Of a DNA stretch of 64,000 nucleotides, positions 37,755 to 47,441 are shown piece after piece. Numbering within the stretch: the first letter of the stretch is position 1; every line of letters starts with the position of its first letter. The stretch covers positions 124,001 to 188,000 of the forward strand of contig JAQVAV010000002.1 in the NCBI GenBank assembly GCA_028690665.1. The letters are read 5' to 3'. Position numbers and translations under genes: made by a program. The DNA is from Paludibacter sp. (GTDB lineage: Bacteria; Bacteroidota; Bacteroidia; Bacteroidales; Paludibacteraceae). The notes under the pieces were generated by a model, which saw nothing but the letters and a program-made list of their open reading frames with translations, was not told the DNA's origin and ran no database searches.

Positions 37755-39677
37755 TTATTCCTGTTCAAAAGGAAGCCTGTAAGTACACCCATTTTTCCAT
37801 TCACTGCATCCGTAGGCTGTTTTTCCTTTTAAAAGTCGTCCTTTTCCACAAAGCGGACAAATATCTCCTTCCGGTGAATTGTTTCGGGAATTTTGCTGAC
37901 GGTATATCCCGTTGTCGCTTTTTACATTGAAAACAATCTGGCCAACCATTTCTTTCAGTTCATTTAAGAATTCGCGGGCATCATATTCTCCTTTTTCAAT
38001 TTGCCGGAGTTTTTTTTCCCACAATCCGGTCAGCTCAGCCGATTTCAGAAGTTCTTCGTGTATGGTCTGAATCAATTCGATTCCGGTTGAAGTTGCAATC
38101 AGATTTTTACGTTCTTTGCGGATATATTCCCTCTTAAAAAGCGTTTCGATAATCGCTGCCCGTGTCGAAGGTCTGCCGATTCCGTTTTCTTTCAGAGCAT
38201 CCCGCAGTTCGTCGTTGTCCACTAACTTTCCCGCCGTTTCCATGGCCCTGAGTAATGTAGCTTCGGTATACGGTTTGGGTGGCGATGTCCATTTCTCGCT
38301 TAATACCGGCTCGTGCGGGCCGCTTTCGCCTTTTGTAAACAACGGCAAAGTTTTTTCTTCATCATCGGTTTCTTTTTCTTCATCCTCTTTGGGCTTTTCG
38401 AAAACAATACGCCATCCGGGGGCAAGTATTTGTTTTCCATTCACTTTAAATTCTACGCTATTTACTTCTCCCAAAACAGTTGTGGTAGATATTTTACAAT
38501 CGGGATAAAAGTTAGCAATAAAACGACGGGCCACAAGATCGTAAACCCGTTTTTCATCCGCGCTGAGTGAATTCGATTGTACGCCCGTAGGTATAATCGC
38601 ATGGTGATCAGTTACCTTTTTATTGTCGAAAACTTTTTTTGATTTTGGAATTTTTCCAGCAAGTACCGGATTTATAATAGACTCATATTCTTTAAGTCCT
38701 TTCAGAATGTCCGGAATTTTAGGATAAATGTCCTCACTCAGATAAGTGGTGTCTACACGTGGATAAGTAGTTACTTTTTTTTCATAAAGGCTTTGAATTA
38801 TTTTTAATGTTTCATCAGCCGAGAATGCGAATTTTTTATTGCATTCTACCTGTAAAGAAGTCAAATCGAACAAACGGGGGGCCGATTCATTTCCCTTTTT
38901 GGTGGTAATATCAGTAATGACGAAATCAGTATCCTGTACTGTTTCAAGAAATTTATTACCCTCCTCCACGGATTGAAACCTACCTTTGACAGCCGAAAAG
39001 GTAGTTCCCCTGTATACAGTTTTCAGTTCCCAGTAAGGTTCCGGTTTGAAATTTTCGATTTCAAGCTGACGATTTACAATCAGGGCTAAAGTTGGAGTTT
39101 GTACCCGCCCTATAGACAAAACCTGACGGCTTTTGGCATATTTCAGGGTATAAGCGCGTGTTGCATTCATACCCAGCAACCAGTCGCCAATGGCACGCGA
39201 AAGTCCGGCTTCGTATAACTTTTGGTAATCATTCTGGTCTTTTAGTTTGTTGAACCCTTCGCGGATAGCATCTTCGGTAAGCGACGAAATCCACAATCGT
39301 TTAACGGGACATTTACAAAGTGCTTTTTGCATAACCCAGCGTTGAATCAATTCTCCTTCCTGCCCGGCATCCCCACAGTTTATAACTTCATCGGCAGAAG
39401 CAATAAGAGTTTCAATTACTTTAAACTGTTTTTGGATGCCGCTGTCGTTCATAACCTTTATTCCGAAGCGTTGCGGAATCATGGGCAATTGGCTCAGAGC
39501 CCATGTTTTCCATTCCGGGGCATACTCATGGGGTTCAAGTAGTCCGCATAAATGTCCGAAAGTCCAGGTTACCTGATAGCCGTTACCTTCTATGTATCCA
39601 TCCTTTCGGTTTTTCGCTCCTAAAATATCCGCAATATCACGAGCAACACTCGGCTTTTCAGCAATGCAAACTTTCAT
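37755..39677 (-). CDS. topB: DNA topoisomerase III
   Basis: 640 residues. It opens with the Toprim fold (KVCIAEKPSVARDIA), has NCGDAGQEGELI, the SIGRVQTPTLA segment, and the catalytic Tyr at 305 in TTYPRVDT. A C-terminal four-cysteine zinc finger (CPLCGKGRL, then YGCSEWKNGC) closes it. This type IA enzyme unlinks single-stranded DNA and resolves recombination or replication intermediates. It is the last backbone gene before the defence island; whether it belongs to the island cannot be told. Confidence 0.92.
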   Translation of the reverse strand: MKVCIAEKPSVARDIADILGAKNRKDGYIEGNGYQVTWTFGHLCGLLEPHEYAPEWKTWALSQLPMIPQRFGIKVMNDSGIQKQFKVIETLIASADEVINCGDAGQEGELIQRWVMQKALCKCPVKRLWISSLTEDAIREGFNKLKDQNDYQKLYEAGLSRAIGDWLLGMNATRAYTLKYAKSRQVLSIGRVQTPTLALIVNRQLEIENFKPEPYWELKTVYRGTTFSAVKGRFQSVEEGNKFLETVQDTDFVITDITTKKGNESAPRLFDLTSLQVECNKKFAFSADETLKIIQSLYEKKVTTYPRVDTTYLSEDIYPKIPDILKGLKEYESIINPVLAGKIPKSKKVFDNKKVTDHHAIIPTGVQSNSLSADEKRVYDLVARRFIANFYPDCKISTTTVLGEVNSVEFKVNGKQILAPGWRIVFEKPKEDEEKETDDEEKTLPLFTKGESGPHEPVLSEKWTSPPKPYTEATLLRAMETAGKLVDNDELRDALKENGIGRPSTRAAIIETLFKREYIRKERKNLIATSTGIELIQTIHEELLKSAELTGLWEKKLRQIEKGEYDAREFLNELKEMVGQIVFNVKSDNGIYRQQNSRNNSPEGDICPLCGKGRLLKGKTAYGCSEWKNGCTYRLPFEQE

Positions 39678-39962
39678 GTATCAATGAATTTGTTTTGTCC
39701 ATTATTTATTGCAAATATACCGAATAAAAAGAAATAATTTTTTATTGGAAATGTTGATAAATTCTTTTATGGAGAGAAAATTAAGATCAAAAAAGTTGTT
39801 CAAAAAGTCGAAAGAATCAACTGTTTGTGTGTGTCTTTTTAATTGGAAATTTTTCTTTCTGATCAGTTTTGATTTGTGAATAATTATTTATCTTTGTGAT
39901 AATCTGGCAATTCATAGAAAAGAAGTTTAAAATAGAATGGTTATTCTTAAATAGAAAATTAT
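39678..39962. other. 285-bp divergent region between topB and the Wadjet operon
   Basis: AT-rich with no ORF. It carries the Wadjet promoter and the operator-like segment at 39889-39910. It also marks the left border of the defence island. Confidence 0.5.
39889..39910 (+). promoter_or_regulatory. Wadjet promoter -7 box with XRE-type operator candidate
   Basis: TATCTTTG at 39889-39896 is a -7 box with a TTTTG about 17 nt upstream (39867-39871). It overlaps TTGTGATAATCTGGCAA at 39894-39910. This segment matches 14 of 17 positions of the perfect inverted repeat TTGTCATATTCTGACAA at 50541-50557 before the XRE gene, and the similarity runs on through CAATTCA and AAAATAG downstream. Shared control by the XRE protein is inferred. 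Confidence 0.55.
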
Positions 39963-41162
39963 ATGAATACTTTTTCCAACATAAAAGAACTTATTACCAC
40001 TCTTAGCAGAGAGGCAAACTTGTTGTCGGAAATGTTCAAAAAAAGGAAATCGGTTAAGAATTTTCAATACGATTATGCCCTTGATCTGGTTGACAACAAT
40101 GATAACCGTATTAAATTTCTATTGGACAGGGAAGTCATTCGACAAAATGGAAACAATCTTGAAATAGATGATTTGTTTTTGCAGTTTTTCGAGCAAATTT
40201 TGAATGCCAATGAAGAAATAAACACTTCATATATCAATGAGAATATCGAGAAAATCAGACAAAATATTGATTATTATCTCAATGAAACCAACGAGCAACG
40301 CAAGTATAATTATCTGCGAGAAATAAAAAAAACGCTTCGGAATGTTGGCAACATTACACTTCGGAATGTAGTGGATTTAAAAAGAAATATCGACAATACC
40401 TTCAAGAACGAGCCAAATTATAAAAACAAAAAAGCAAAACTATACAATCTCGATAATAAACGAAAAGACATTGTTAGACTGATTGAACATACAGAGCTAT
40501 TATTAGCAAACGATTCAATCACTTTTTTTAAATCGGCTACCGATGAAGAACTAAACAGAATAATTATACAACTTAAAATTCAGTTGCAAAAATGCACACA
40601 TAATCTGATTGAAATTGAAAAACAAATCATTGATTTCCTCAATCAAATACAATATCAGAACACTGTAATTGAAAAACTGCGACAAATCAAATACTTAAAA
40701 GATCAATTTACACTTGAAACTTCAACAGATTTCAAAGCCGTTTTAAATAAAAATAACGCAGTTATATTTGAGCCAAATCCAAGCTATCCGCTCAAACTTT
40801 CGTTGGAACTTTTACAATTGGATGAAGATATTTATGCAAGTATTTTGAAGATTTCAAAAAGGATTCATTCCGGCGTGAAGGTTTCATTGCCACTTGCCGA
40901 AAAAATTTCGGAGGAATATTTAAATACACAGATTGAGGAAGAAATACAAATTAATCTTGAAGAAGTAAAAAATGGTTTTGTTGCTTCAAGTTACAATTTG
41001 CTCGATTTTGTTTCTGGTTATCAATATCCAAAAGACGTTTCATTTGAGGACGTTGTGAACATATATTGTCAACTCGTATCACAATTTGATACTTTTTTTG
41101 AGATTACCGATAAATATCAGGAAAAAGAAGATATTGAATTTGCAACTATTTATCCGAAATAA
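39963..41162 (+). CDS. jetA: Wadjet anti-plasmid system subunit JetA
   Basis: 399 residues, largely helical with no signal or membrane span. First gene of a four-gene set with the layout and overlap pattern of Wadjet: kleisin-like JetA, small JetB, SMC-like JetC and Toprim-containing JetD. JetA is the kleisin that bridges the JetC heads in this plasmid-cleaving complex. The call rests mostly on context; the sequence itself shows only coiled-coil-like helices (residues 100-240) and an acidic C-terminus. jetB begins 1 nt after the stop. Confidence 0.8.
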   Translation: MNTFSNIKELITTLSREANLLSEMFKKRKSVKNFQYDYALDLVDNNDNRIKFLLDREVIRQNGNNLEIDDLFLQFFEQILNANEEINTSYINENIEKIRQNIDYYLNETNEQRKYNYLREIKKTLRNVGNITLRNVVDLKRNIDNTFKNEPNYKNKKAKLYNLDNKRKDIVRLIEHTELLLANDSITFFKSATDEELNRIIIQLKIQLQKCTHNLIEIEKQIIDFLNQIQYQNTVIEKLRQIKYLKDQFTLETSTDFKAVLNKNNAVIFEPNPSYPLKLSLELLQLDEDIYASILKISKRIHSGVKVSLPLAEKISEEYLNTQIEEEIQINLEEVKNGFVASSYNLLDFVSGYQYPKDVSFEDVVNIYCQLVSQFDTFFEITDKYQEKEDIEFATIYPK

Positions 41163-41163
41163 A

Positions 41164-41736
41164 ATGGAAGTACCAACACAAACAGCCGAAATATTTAAAA
41201 TTCTGAGCAAAGGGCAGTTTATCAACTCAAATAGCCCGGATAAGAAAATTGCCGATTTATATAAAATTATCGAAGACGAACAGAATTTCGAAAATCTATA
41301 TGACTATTTCTTGAGTATTAATTTTGTTTTGGAAAGAGGAAACGAATATTTTTATTTCAGCCGCCCTGAAACAAAAACTGACCTTGAAAAAAAGATTGAA
41401 ACAGCATTCAAATGGATTGATATTGTAGATTTTCTTAAAACTTTTCGTAATGATTTTGGTTCGGGTGTAAGATTCTCTTCCTCTGATATTTTAGTGCAAA
41501 TGAAAACGGATGCGGATTTAGAAACAAAACTCGAAGGTCTAAAAAAATATGCTGACAAGACTACTCACCAAGAGATCATCGAACGCATATTGAAAATCTT
41601 GGTAGACGATTCATTCATTGAAATGGAAAACCCAATCACACAACAATATAAAGTATTAGCTTCGTTCAATTATTTAGAACAACTAATATTAATGATAAAC
41701 ATACCTGATGAAGTAAAAAATGAGATACCTGAATAA
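41164..41736 (+). CDS. jetB: Wadjet subunit JetB (DUF4194)
   Basis: The ATG at 41164, 1 nt after jetA, is chosen over an upstream start lying inside jetA; the product has 190 residues. It is helical with a winged-helix flavour (FENLYDYFLSINFVLERGNEYFYFSR), as expected for the MukE-like JetB family (DUF4194). It binds the JetA kleisin. Its end overlaps jetC by 17 nt, which implies translational coupling. Confidence 0.82.
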   Translation: MEVPTQTAEIFKILSKGQFINSNSPDKKIADLYKIIEDEQNFENLYDYFLSINFVLERGNEYFYFSRPETKTDLEKKIETAFKWIDIVDFLKTFRNDFGSGVRFSSSDILVQMKTDADLETKLEGLKKYADKTTHQEIIERILKILVDDSFIEMENPITQQYKVLASFNYLEQLILMINIPDEVKNEIPE

Positions 41737-44700
41737 AATAATATTTCTCAATTCAGCCGACAAGTCATTGCCGTACGCAGAGGTAAGTCTTGATGGTAAT
41801 ACTCATTTTATTGGCACACAAGGTGTTGGTAAAAGTACATTGTTGCGAGCTATTTTATTTTTCTATAATGCTAATAAACAGAAACTTGGGATACCACGAG
41901 AAAAGAAAACTTTTGATGAGTATTATTTTCCTTATCCGAATTCTTATATTGTCTACGAGGTTAAAACAGAAATTGGTGCTTTTTGTGTGTTGGCTTTAAA
42001 ATCACAAGGTAGAGTAATTTTCCGTTTTTTCGATTCAGAGTATAAGCAATCCTATTTTGTTGATAATGATGGAAATGTATTTGAAACTTGGGATAAAATT
42101 CGTGATAATTTAGGACGTATAAATTCCACTAAAAAGATTGATAGTTACGAAGATTATCGCAATATTTTGTATGGAAATAATAAAGGATTGTCAAACGAGT
42201 TTCGTAAATATGCTTTACTCGAAAGTCGCCAGTATCAGAATATACCGAGTACAATTACCAATGTTTTTCTCAATACAAAATTAGATGCAGAATTTGTCAA
42301 AGAAACCATTATCAAATCATTAAATGAAGACGAAATAAAAATTGATTTGGAGACTTACAAATCGCATTTACGTGATTTTGAAACTGAATTGAACGACATT
42401 CAAATATGGGCAAATAAAAATAGAAGCGGCGAAAGCATTGTTGAAAAGCAAGCTGAGAATGTATCAAAATTCTATTCTTCCCTAAAGTATTTGGAGAAAA
42501 ACAAAGAAGAATTAGCAACTCAGCTTGGATGGGCTTTAAATCATATTAAAGAGAAACAGCCGATTGTTCAAGAACTTCTTCGGATAGAAGAACTTAAAAA
42601 GAAAAATTCTGAAGAGAAATTCAAAGATTTGGATAAGACCTTCGAAAAGAAAAGGGATGAAATTCAAAAACAAATCGGAATTTTTTCTGAAAAACTCAAA
42701 ACATTAAAAAGCAAACAAGAAGAGTATGATATATTGAATATCGTTGAAATAATCAAGCGTGTTTCTAAAAAGGATACGTTGGATATGGAAAAATCAAACC
42801 TCAACAAGGAAAAGGAGATTTTGACCTCTGAATTTATTGAAATTCAGCAACGATATGATGCTCTGCTGAAACAGTTTGAAAACCAATTTAAAGAATTTGA
42901 AAATTCAAAACATAAGGAAATAAACACAGCTAAATCTAATTTTGTAGATTTCAAAGATGAAATTTCCAGACAATTTGAATCTATTTTTGAGAATATAAGA
43001 ACACAACATAAAGCTGAACTTGAATTAGCCCAAACGTTTGTAAAAGAGATTGAAAATTCTATCAATCTTCAAAAAATAAATAATGCTGAGGTAAAAAACA
43101 AACGGTTTTATGAAAAGGAAATTAAGAATTGTCAAATAGAAATATCAGACTTAAAAACCAAAATTATAAATGCCGACAACGCAATAAATCAGGCAAAAAA
43201 AGAACAAAAAAATCTTGAAAAAGAATGGCAACTTGAAGAAACAGGCATTAAAACCGAAAACGAAAGAAAAGTTGAAAAAGAAACGGAGAAACAATTAAAA
43301 TTAAAATCTCAAATTGCCGATATTGATTTTAAGGTTGAAAATAGCAAAGATTCGCTTTATGGTTGGCTCAATGCGGAGATACCGGATTGGCAAAACACTA
43401 TCGGCCAGGTAATCGACGATAAAGTTTTATTTCAGCAAGGGCTAAATCCACAAAAGACAATTGAGGATGCTCGTAATTTTTATGGAATAAGTATTGATTT
43501 ACAAGAAATCGACAAAGAGGTTAAAACTATTTCTGATTATGAACAAGATAAGTCTATCATAAATGAACAAATTACTGAAATTCTGAAATCCATTTCTGCA
43601 TTGAATGCTCAAACGGAAAAAGAATTGGAGAATTTGAAAACAAGGTTTCATAAAAAAATAAAAGAACAAAAGGATAAAGTATCCGAAAGTGAATACATTA
43701 AAAATCAGAGTGATAATAAAATACAAGCAAAAAGTGTTGAACTGACGGAATGGGAAAGCAAGGCAAAAACAGAAAAAGATAAAGCTTTAAAAAATATCGA
43801 CAATGAGATAAACCGATTGTCTGACGAAAAAATTAAGGGCGAAGGAAAAGTTGAAATTGTTAAGCAAAACATAGACAAACAACTTAAAGTCAAGCAAAAA
43901 GAAAAAGAAGCGAAAATCAAATCAGAAGAGGCAAAGCTGACTCGATTATCAGAAGAGATAAATGTGCAAATTAAAGACTTTCAGGCAGAAATCACTCGTA
44001 AAACTGAAGAGACAAAGCAACAACAGAAAAATGAACTAAGCACAAAAGGAGCCAATACCAAACGAATTTCGGAAATTGATTTGCAAATAACGGAGATTGA
44101 TAAAGAACTTTCGTTTATTGAAAGTAACCGTGATAAGGTTGCCGAATATAACAAGGACAAACGCGAGTTGTTTGACCACGAAGCTGAGTTTAAAAACCAG
44201 AAATCAAAGAATGATAATTTGTTGAAAACAGAAAAACAGAAGTACGATCAACAAAAATCAAAATTGATTCAGGAAATAGGCATTCATAATGCAGAGATTG
44301 AGACAATCAATAAAACTTTAACGGCAATTTTGGAGGACTTTAAGGCTTTTGAAACTTTCAAAAATTCAGAAGTTTTCCCTTCACTCGAAAATTGTGTGAA
44401 CTCTTATGCTGACCACCATAAAACAGAGATTAGGGTTTTAGAAATAATAAATCAAATTAATAATGCTCATTATCAAAGTAAAGACCGTTTAACAGATTTG
44501 CAAGAGGCTGTAAATAAATTTGTTGGAAATTTTCAAGAGAAGAACTTGTTCAGTTTTAAGACTAAATTCATTTCCCGCAATGATTATTTTGAATTTGCTG
44601 ATAATTTGAAAGAATTTATTGAAAACGATAAAATCACCGAATATAAAAAACGTGTCGAAGAGCGTTTTGCTCATATCATTCAACGAATTGGGAAAGAAAC

Positions 44701-45385
44701 AAACGAGTTAATTTCAAGAGAAGGCGAAATAAGTCAAGTAGTCAGCGAAATAAACAAAGATTTTGAAGTAAGGAATTTTGTCGGGGCAATTAAAAAAATG
44801 GAACTTCGTACTGAAAAATCGTCTAATACCATTTTCCAGTTGCTTGTTGAGATAAAGAATTTTAATACCGAAAACACTTTTGAACTTGGCTCGCCTAATT
44901 TATTCTCAACAATTGGGCAGGAAAATAAAAATGAAAAAGCCATTTCGTATCTCAGACAGTTGAGTAAAGAAATGGTAAGTTCGGGCTTAAAACAGGTTTT
45001 ACTTTCAGATTCGTTTGAGCTACAATTTAAAATTGTTGAAAACGATAATGATACCGGTTGGGTAGAAAAACTCACCAATGTAGGCTCGGAAGGTACGGAT
45101 ACTTTGGTGAAGGCGATGATTAATATAATGTTACTCAACGTATTCAAAGAGCGTTCAACACGCAAAAGCAAAATCGATTTTTCGCTGCACTGTATGATGG
45201 ATGAAATTGGCAAGTTACACCCCAATAACGTAAAAGGTATTTTGAAATTTGCGAACGATAGGAATATATTGCTAATTAATTCTTCGCCGACGTCTTACAA
45301 CGCCTCCGATTATAAATATACCTACATTTTGCTCAAAGACAGTAAGAATAAAACTACGGTAAAAAGATTAGTTGCTAAAAAATGA
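41720..45385 (+). CDS. jetC: Wadjet SMC-like ATPase JetC
   Basis: 1221 residues. Walker A GTQGVGKS lies at 32-39. Very long charged coiled-coil arms rich in Lys/Glu run from about 250 to 980, broken by a hinge-like part near residue 550 (SLYGWLNAEIPDW). The C-terminal head has the signature-like GSEGTD and a Walker B-like CMMDEIGKL near residue 1156. It is the motor that extrudes DNA loops and senses small circular plasmids. It overlaps jetB by 17 nt and jetD by 4 nt (ATGA). Confidence 0.9.
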   Translation: MRYLNKIIFLNSADKSLPYAEVSLDGNTHFIGTQGVGKSTLLRAILFFYNANKQKLGIPREKKTFDEYYFPYPNSYIVYEVKTEIGAFCVLALKSQGRVIFRFFDSEYKQSYFVDNDGNVFETWDKIRDNLGRINSTKKIDSYEDYRNILYGNNKGLSNEFRKYALLESRQYQNIPSTITNVFLNTKLDAEFVKETIIKSLNEDEIKIDLETYKSHLRDFETELNDIQIWANKNRSGESIVEKQAENVSKFYSSLKYLEKNKEELATQLGWALNHIKEKQPIVQELLRIEELKKKNSEEKFKDLDKTFEKKRDEIQKQIGIFSEKLKTLKSKQEEYDILNIVEIIKRVSKKDTLDMEKSNLNKEKEILTSEFIEIQQRYDALLKQFENQFKEFENSKHKEINTAKSNFVDFKDEISRQFESIFENIRTQHKAELELAQTFVKEIENSINLQKINNAEVKNKRFYEKEIKNCQIEISDLKTKIINADNAINQAKKEQKNLEKEWQLEETGIKTENERKVEKETEKQLKLKSQIADIDFKVENSKDSLYGWLNAEIPDWQNTIGQVIDDKVLFQQGLNPQKTIEDARNFYGISIDLQEIDKEVKTISDYEQDKSIINEQITEILKSISALNAQTEKELENLKTRFHKKIKEQKDKVSESEYIKNQSDNKIQAKSVELTEWESKAKTEKDKALKNIDNEINRLSDEKIKGEGKVEIVKQNIDKQLKVKQKEKEAKIKSEEAKLTRLSEEINVQIKDFQAEITRKTEETKQQQKNELSTKGANTKRISEIDLQITEIDKELSFIESNRDKVAEYNKDKRELFDHEAEFKNQKSKNDNLLKTEKQKYDQQKSKLIQEIGIHNAEIETINKTLTAILEDFKAFETFKNSEVFPSLENCVNSYADHHKTEIRVLEIINQINNAHYQSKDRLTDLQEAVNKFVGNFQEKNLFSFKTKFISRNDYFEFADNLKEFIENDKITEYKKRVEERFAHIIQRIGKETNELISREGEISQVVSEINKDFEVRNFVGAIKKMELRTEKSSNTIFQLLVEIKNFNTENTFELGSPNLFSTIGQENKNEKAISYLRQLSKEMVSSGLKQVLLSDSFELQFKIVENDNDTGWVEKLTNVGSEGTDTLVKAMINIMLLNVFKERSTRKSKIDFSLHCMMDEIGKLHPNNVKGILKFANDRNILLINSSPTSYNASDYKYTYILLKDSKNKTTVKRLVAKK

Positions 45386-46239
45386 CAAAAATTCCATTAC
45401 ATATCGCAGAGAAATTATTGTTATTACAACAAGGCGAAACTATTTCAGCAAGTTCGGCAAAACACGCTGTAATTGACGAATTTGTTGATGAGAATATTGT
45501 ACAAAGAACAGGACGTGTGCAGAAAAGCCTATCTGTTTTGAATAACGATAGATTGAAAGTATATCTGAAAAACAAATTTGGAATAAATGACTTGGAAAAA
45601 TACATTGAGACTTTAAAACGAACTGACGTTAAGCGAACTGATTTGACAGAGGTTTCAAGTAATTCAAAACTAAAAAAAGTCCGCACATTCAAAGGTTTTT
45701 TGATCAATAGCTATTCGCCTATTCAAGCGAAAATAAATGGGAATAGTCTTTTTATTAATCCTGAAGTTGGAACATTCACATTTATTTCCGATTATGAAAC
45801 TTTTGAAATTCCTTCAAATATTACAATTGTTGGAATAGAGAATCCTGAAAATTTCAGATATATTGAAAAACAAAAATATCTGTTTGAGAACATAAAAGCA
45901 TTATTTATAAGCCGTTATCCGCAAAATCAGAATAAAGATTTGATAAAGTGGTTGCAGTCTATTCAAAATCCGTATTTACATTTTGGTGATTTGGATTTTG
46001 CCGGAATTAGTATTTATCTGAATGAATTCAAAAAGTACCTTGGAGATAGGGCAACTTTTTTTGTCCCCAGCGATACTGAAGAATTATTAGAACGATATGG
46101 AAATAGGGAATTATATGATAATCAAAAAAGTAATTTTAGCATAGAAGAAATTGAGGAAATCAAATTGAATCACTTGATTACAATGATTCACGAATATAAA
46201 CGAGGACTGGAACAGGAAGTTTTTATTAAATGCGAATAA
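45382..46239 (+). CDS. jetD: Wadjet nuclease subunit JetD (short form)
   Basis: 285 residues, overlapping jetC by 4 nt. The C-terminal half is a Toprim-like fold related to topoisomerase VI: E153 in VGIENPE and D203-x-D205 in FGDLDFAG. This subunit cuts plasmid DNA once JetABC has formed a loop. Many JetD proteins are near 380-400 residues, so this one has a shorter N-terminal part; catalytic residues are kept, so it is probably a different Wadjet subtype and not a truncation. Subtype not assigned. Confidence 0.85.
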   Translation: MTKIPLHIAEKLLLLQQGETISASSAKHAVIDEFVDENIVQRTGRVQKSLSVLNNDRLKVYLKNKFGINDLEKYIETLKRTDVKRTDLTEVSSNSKLKKVRTFKGFLINSYSPIQAKINGNSLFINPEVGTFTFISDYETFEIPSNITIVGIENPENFRYIEKQKYLFENIKALFISRYPQNQNKDLIKWLQSIQNPYLHFGDLDFAGISIYLNEFKKYLGDRATFFVPSDTEELLERYGNRELYDNQKSNFSIEEIEEIKLNHLITMIHEYKRGLEQEVFIKCE

Positions 46240-46338
46240 TCTTATGCCCGAAACTCAAAACATAGAATACAAATCCGTTTGCAAAAAAAGAATTTTACAT
46301 ATTAGCGGCTAACAAGCAACAAAGTATAGAATATCAAA

Positions 46339-47210
46339 ATGAACAATAGCGAAATACTGATTTATCAAAATTCCGAAGGCAGCATTAAAATAAATGTTCG
46401 TTTGGAGGAAGAAAGCGTTTGGCTTACGCAGGCTCAACTCTGTGAGCTTTTTCAGAAATCGAAAGCCACTATTAGCGAGCATATAAAAAATGTGTTTGAA
46501 GAAGGTGAGTTGGACGAAAAAGTGGTTGTTCGGAAATTCCGAACAACCACTCAACACGGTGCTATGGCAGGAAAAACACAGGAATCGGAAGTTAATGGCT
46601 ATAATCTTGACGTTATTATTTCGGTTGGCTACCGTGTAAAATCACCGCAAGGTACACAATTCCGTATCTGGGCTATCAGCCAGCAAACAGTAGCAGAATT
46701 GGTATAATCGCAGGGTAGATGCTTCTTTGCCACTGATGGGTATGCAGTCATTGGATAAGAAGAATACATGGACGGTAAAGAAAACGGATATTAGCATTGC
46801 CAAAAACTATTTGAAAGAAGATGAAACGAACATGACAAAATTTAAACAATTTTGACCCACAGGGGCATGTTTAAATTTTGTTTTGTGAGTTCCATGTGAC
46901 AATAAAAAATCAATTATAAACACATGAAATAAAGTTGTTGGGTTTATTGGTTGAACAGTATTTGGCTTTTGCCGAAACAATGGCACAACAGCACACACCC
47001 ATGTATATGTCAGACTGGATTTAACGTTTGGATGTGATTCTTCAATTAAATGGCAGAGAGTTACTCACCCATGCCGGAAAAATAAGCCACGACAAGGCCT
47101 TGAAAAAATCGAACGAAGAATTTCAGAAATACAAGGAGCTTCAGCAATCAATTGAAAAGGAGCAAAGTTTAAAAGAAATTGAAGAGGATATCAAGAAATT
47201 GAAAAAGTAA
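46339..47210 (+). pseudogene. Decayed RhuM-family gene
   Basis: The first 122 residues (to 46704) are a good RhuM N-terminal domain with a winged-helix (VWLTQAQLCELFQKSKATISEHI). Several lesions then appear. FRIWA joins directly to AISQQTVAEL, so about 90 residues usual in RhuM are missing. A frame slip near 46703 moves the reading to NRRVDASLPLMGMQSL. A 98-bp insertion lies at 46826-46928. A nonsense codon TAA at 47022-47024 stands where Lys is expected in MSDWI-K-RLD. The conserved end LNGRELLTHAGKISH is still readable to 47207. RhuM proteins occur beside restriction systems. This copy cannot make a whole protein. Confidence 0.85.
46826..46928. mobile_element. MITE-like palindromic insertion in the RhuM pseudogene
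   Basis: The insert is flanked by a 5-bp direct repeat ATGAA (46821-46825 and 46924-46928) and splits the RhuM coding sequence between KEDE and IKLLGLL. Inside is a 13-bp inverted repeat, ACAAAATTTAAAC at 46835-46847 and GTTTAAATTTTGT at 46869-46881. It has no coding capacity. The ends do not form long terminal repeats, so the element class is uncertain. Confidence 0.5.
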
Positions 47211-47249
47211 TATTTAGGAGTTTTTTTATTGGTTAACAGGGCCTGTTAT

Positions 47250-47354
47250 AAAGCAAAAAACGCAGAGCGTCTATGGCTTGCATTTTTCGATTTCCTTTTC
47301 TCAAATGAGAAATGAACTCGTTTGTAAAGATATCACTATTTTGAGAACAATAAG
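47250..47354. repeat. Intergenic element, copy R1
   Basis: About 105 bp homologous to 56458-56564. Shared blocks are AAAGCAAAAAACGCAGAGC, GGCTTGC, TTCGATTTCCTT, ATGAACT and ACAATAAG. A small hairpin TTTCTC/GAGAAA at about 47296-47311 corresponds to a differently sequenced hairpin TCTCT/AGAGA in the other copy. It lies directly upstream of the DUF262 gene. Confidence 0.65.
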
Positions 47355-47441
47355 CAAGTGAATAAAAATATTATATATGGAGCTACTTTATGGCTTTTTA
47401 AAGGCATGAAAAATGAGTTTCAGAAAAAATAAAATAGCATT

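Noticed and set aside
37755-39677. topB as a conjugative-element gene
   Set aside because: Type III topoisomerases occur on mobile elements, but no relaxase, tra or integrase gene is next to it and its codon use looks like the backbone.
47028-47210. A separate small gene of 60 codons
   Set aside because: Its residues match the conserved C-terminal end of RhuM and lie in the same frame as the upstream LLGLLVEQ stretch after a nonsense codon, so it is a fragment of the pseudogene.
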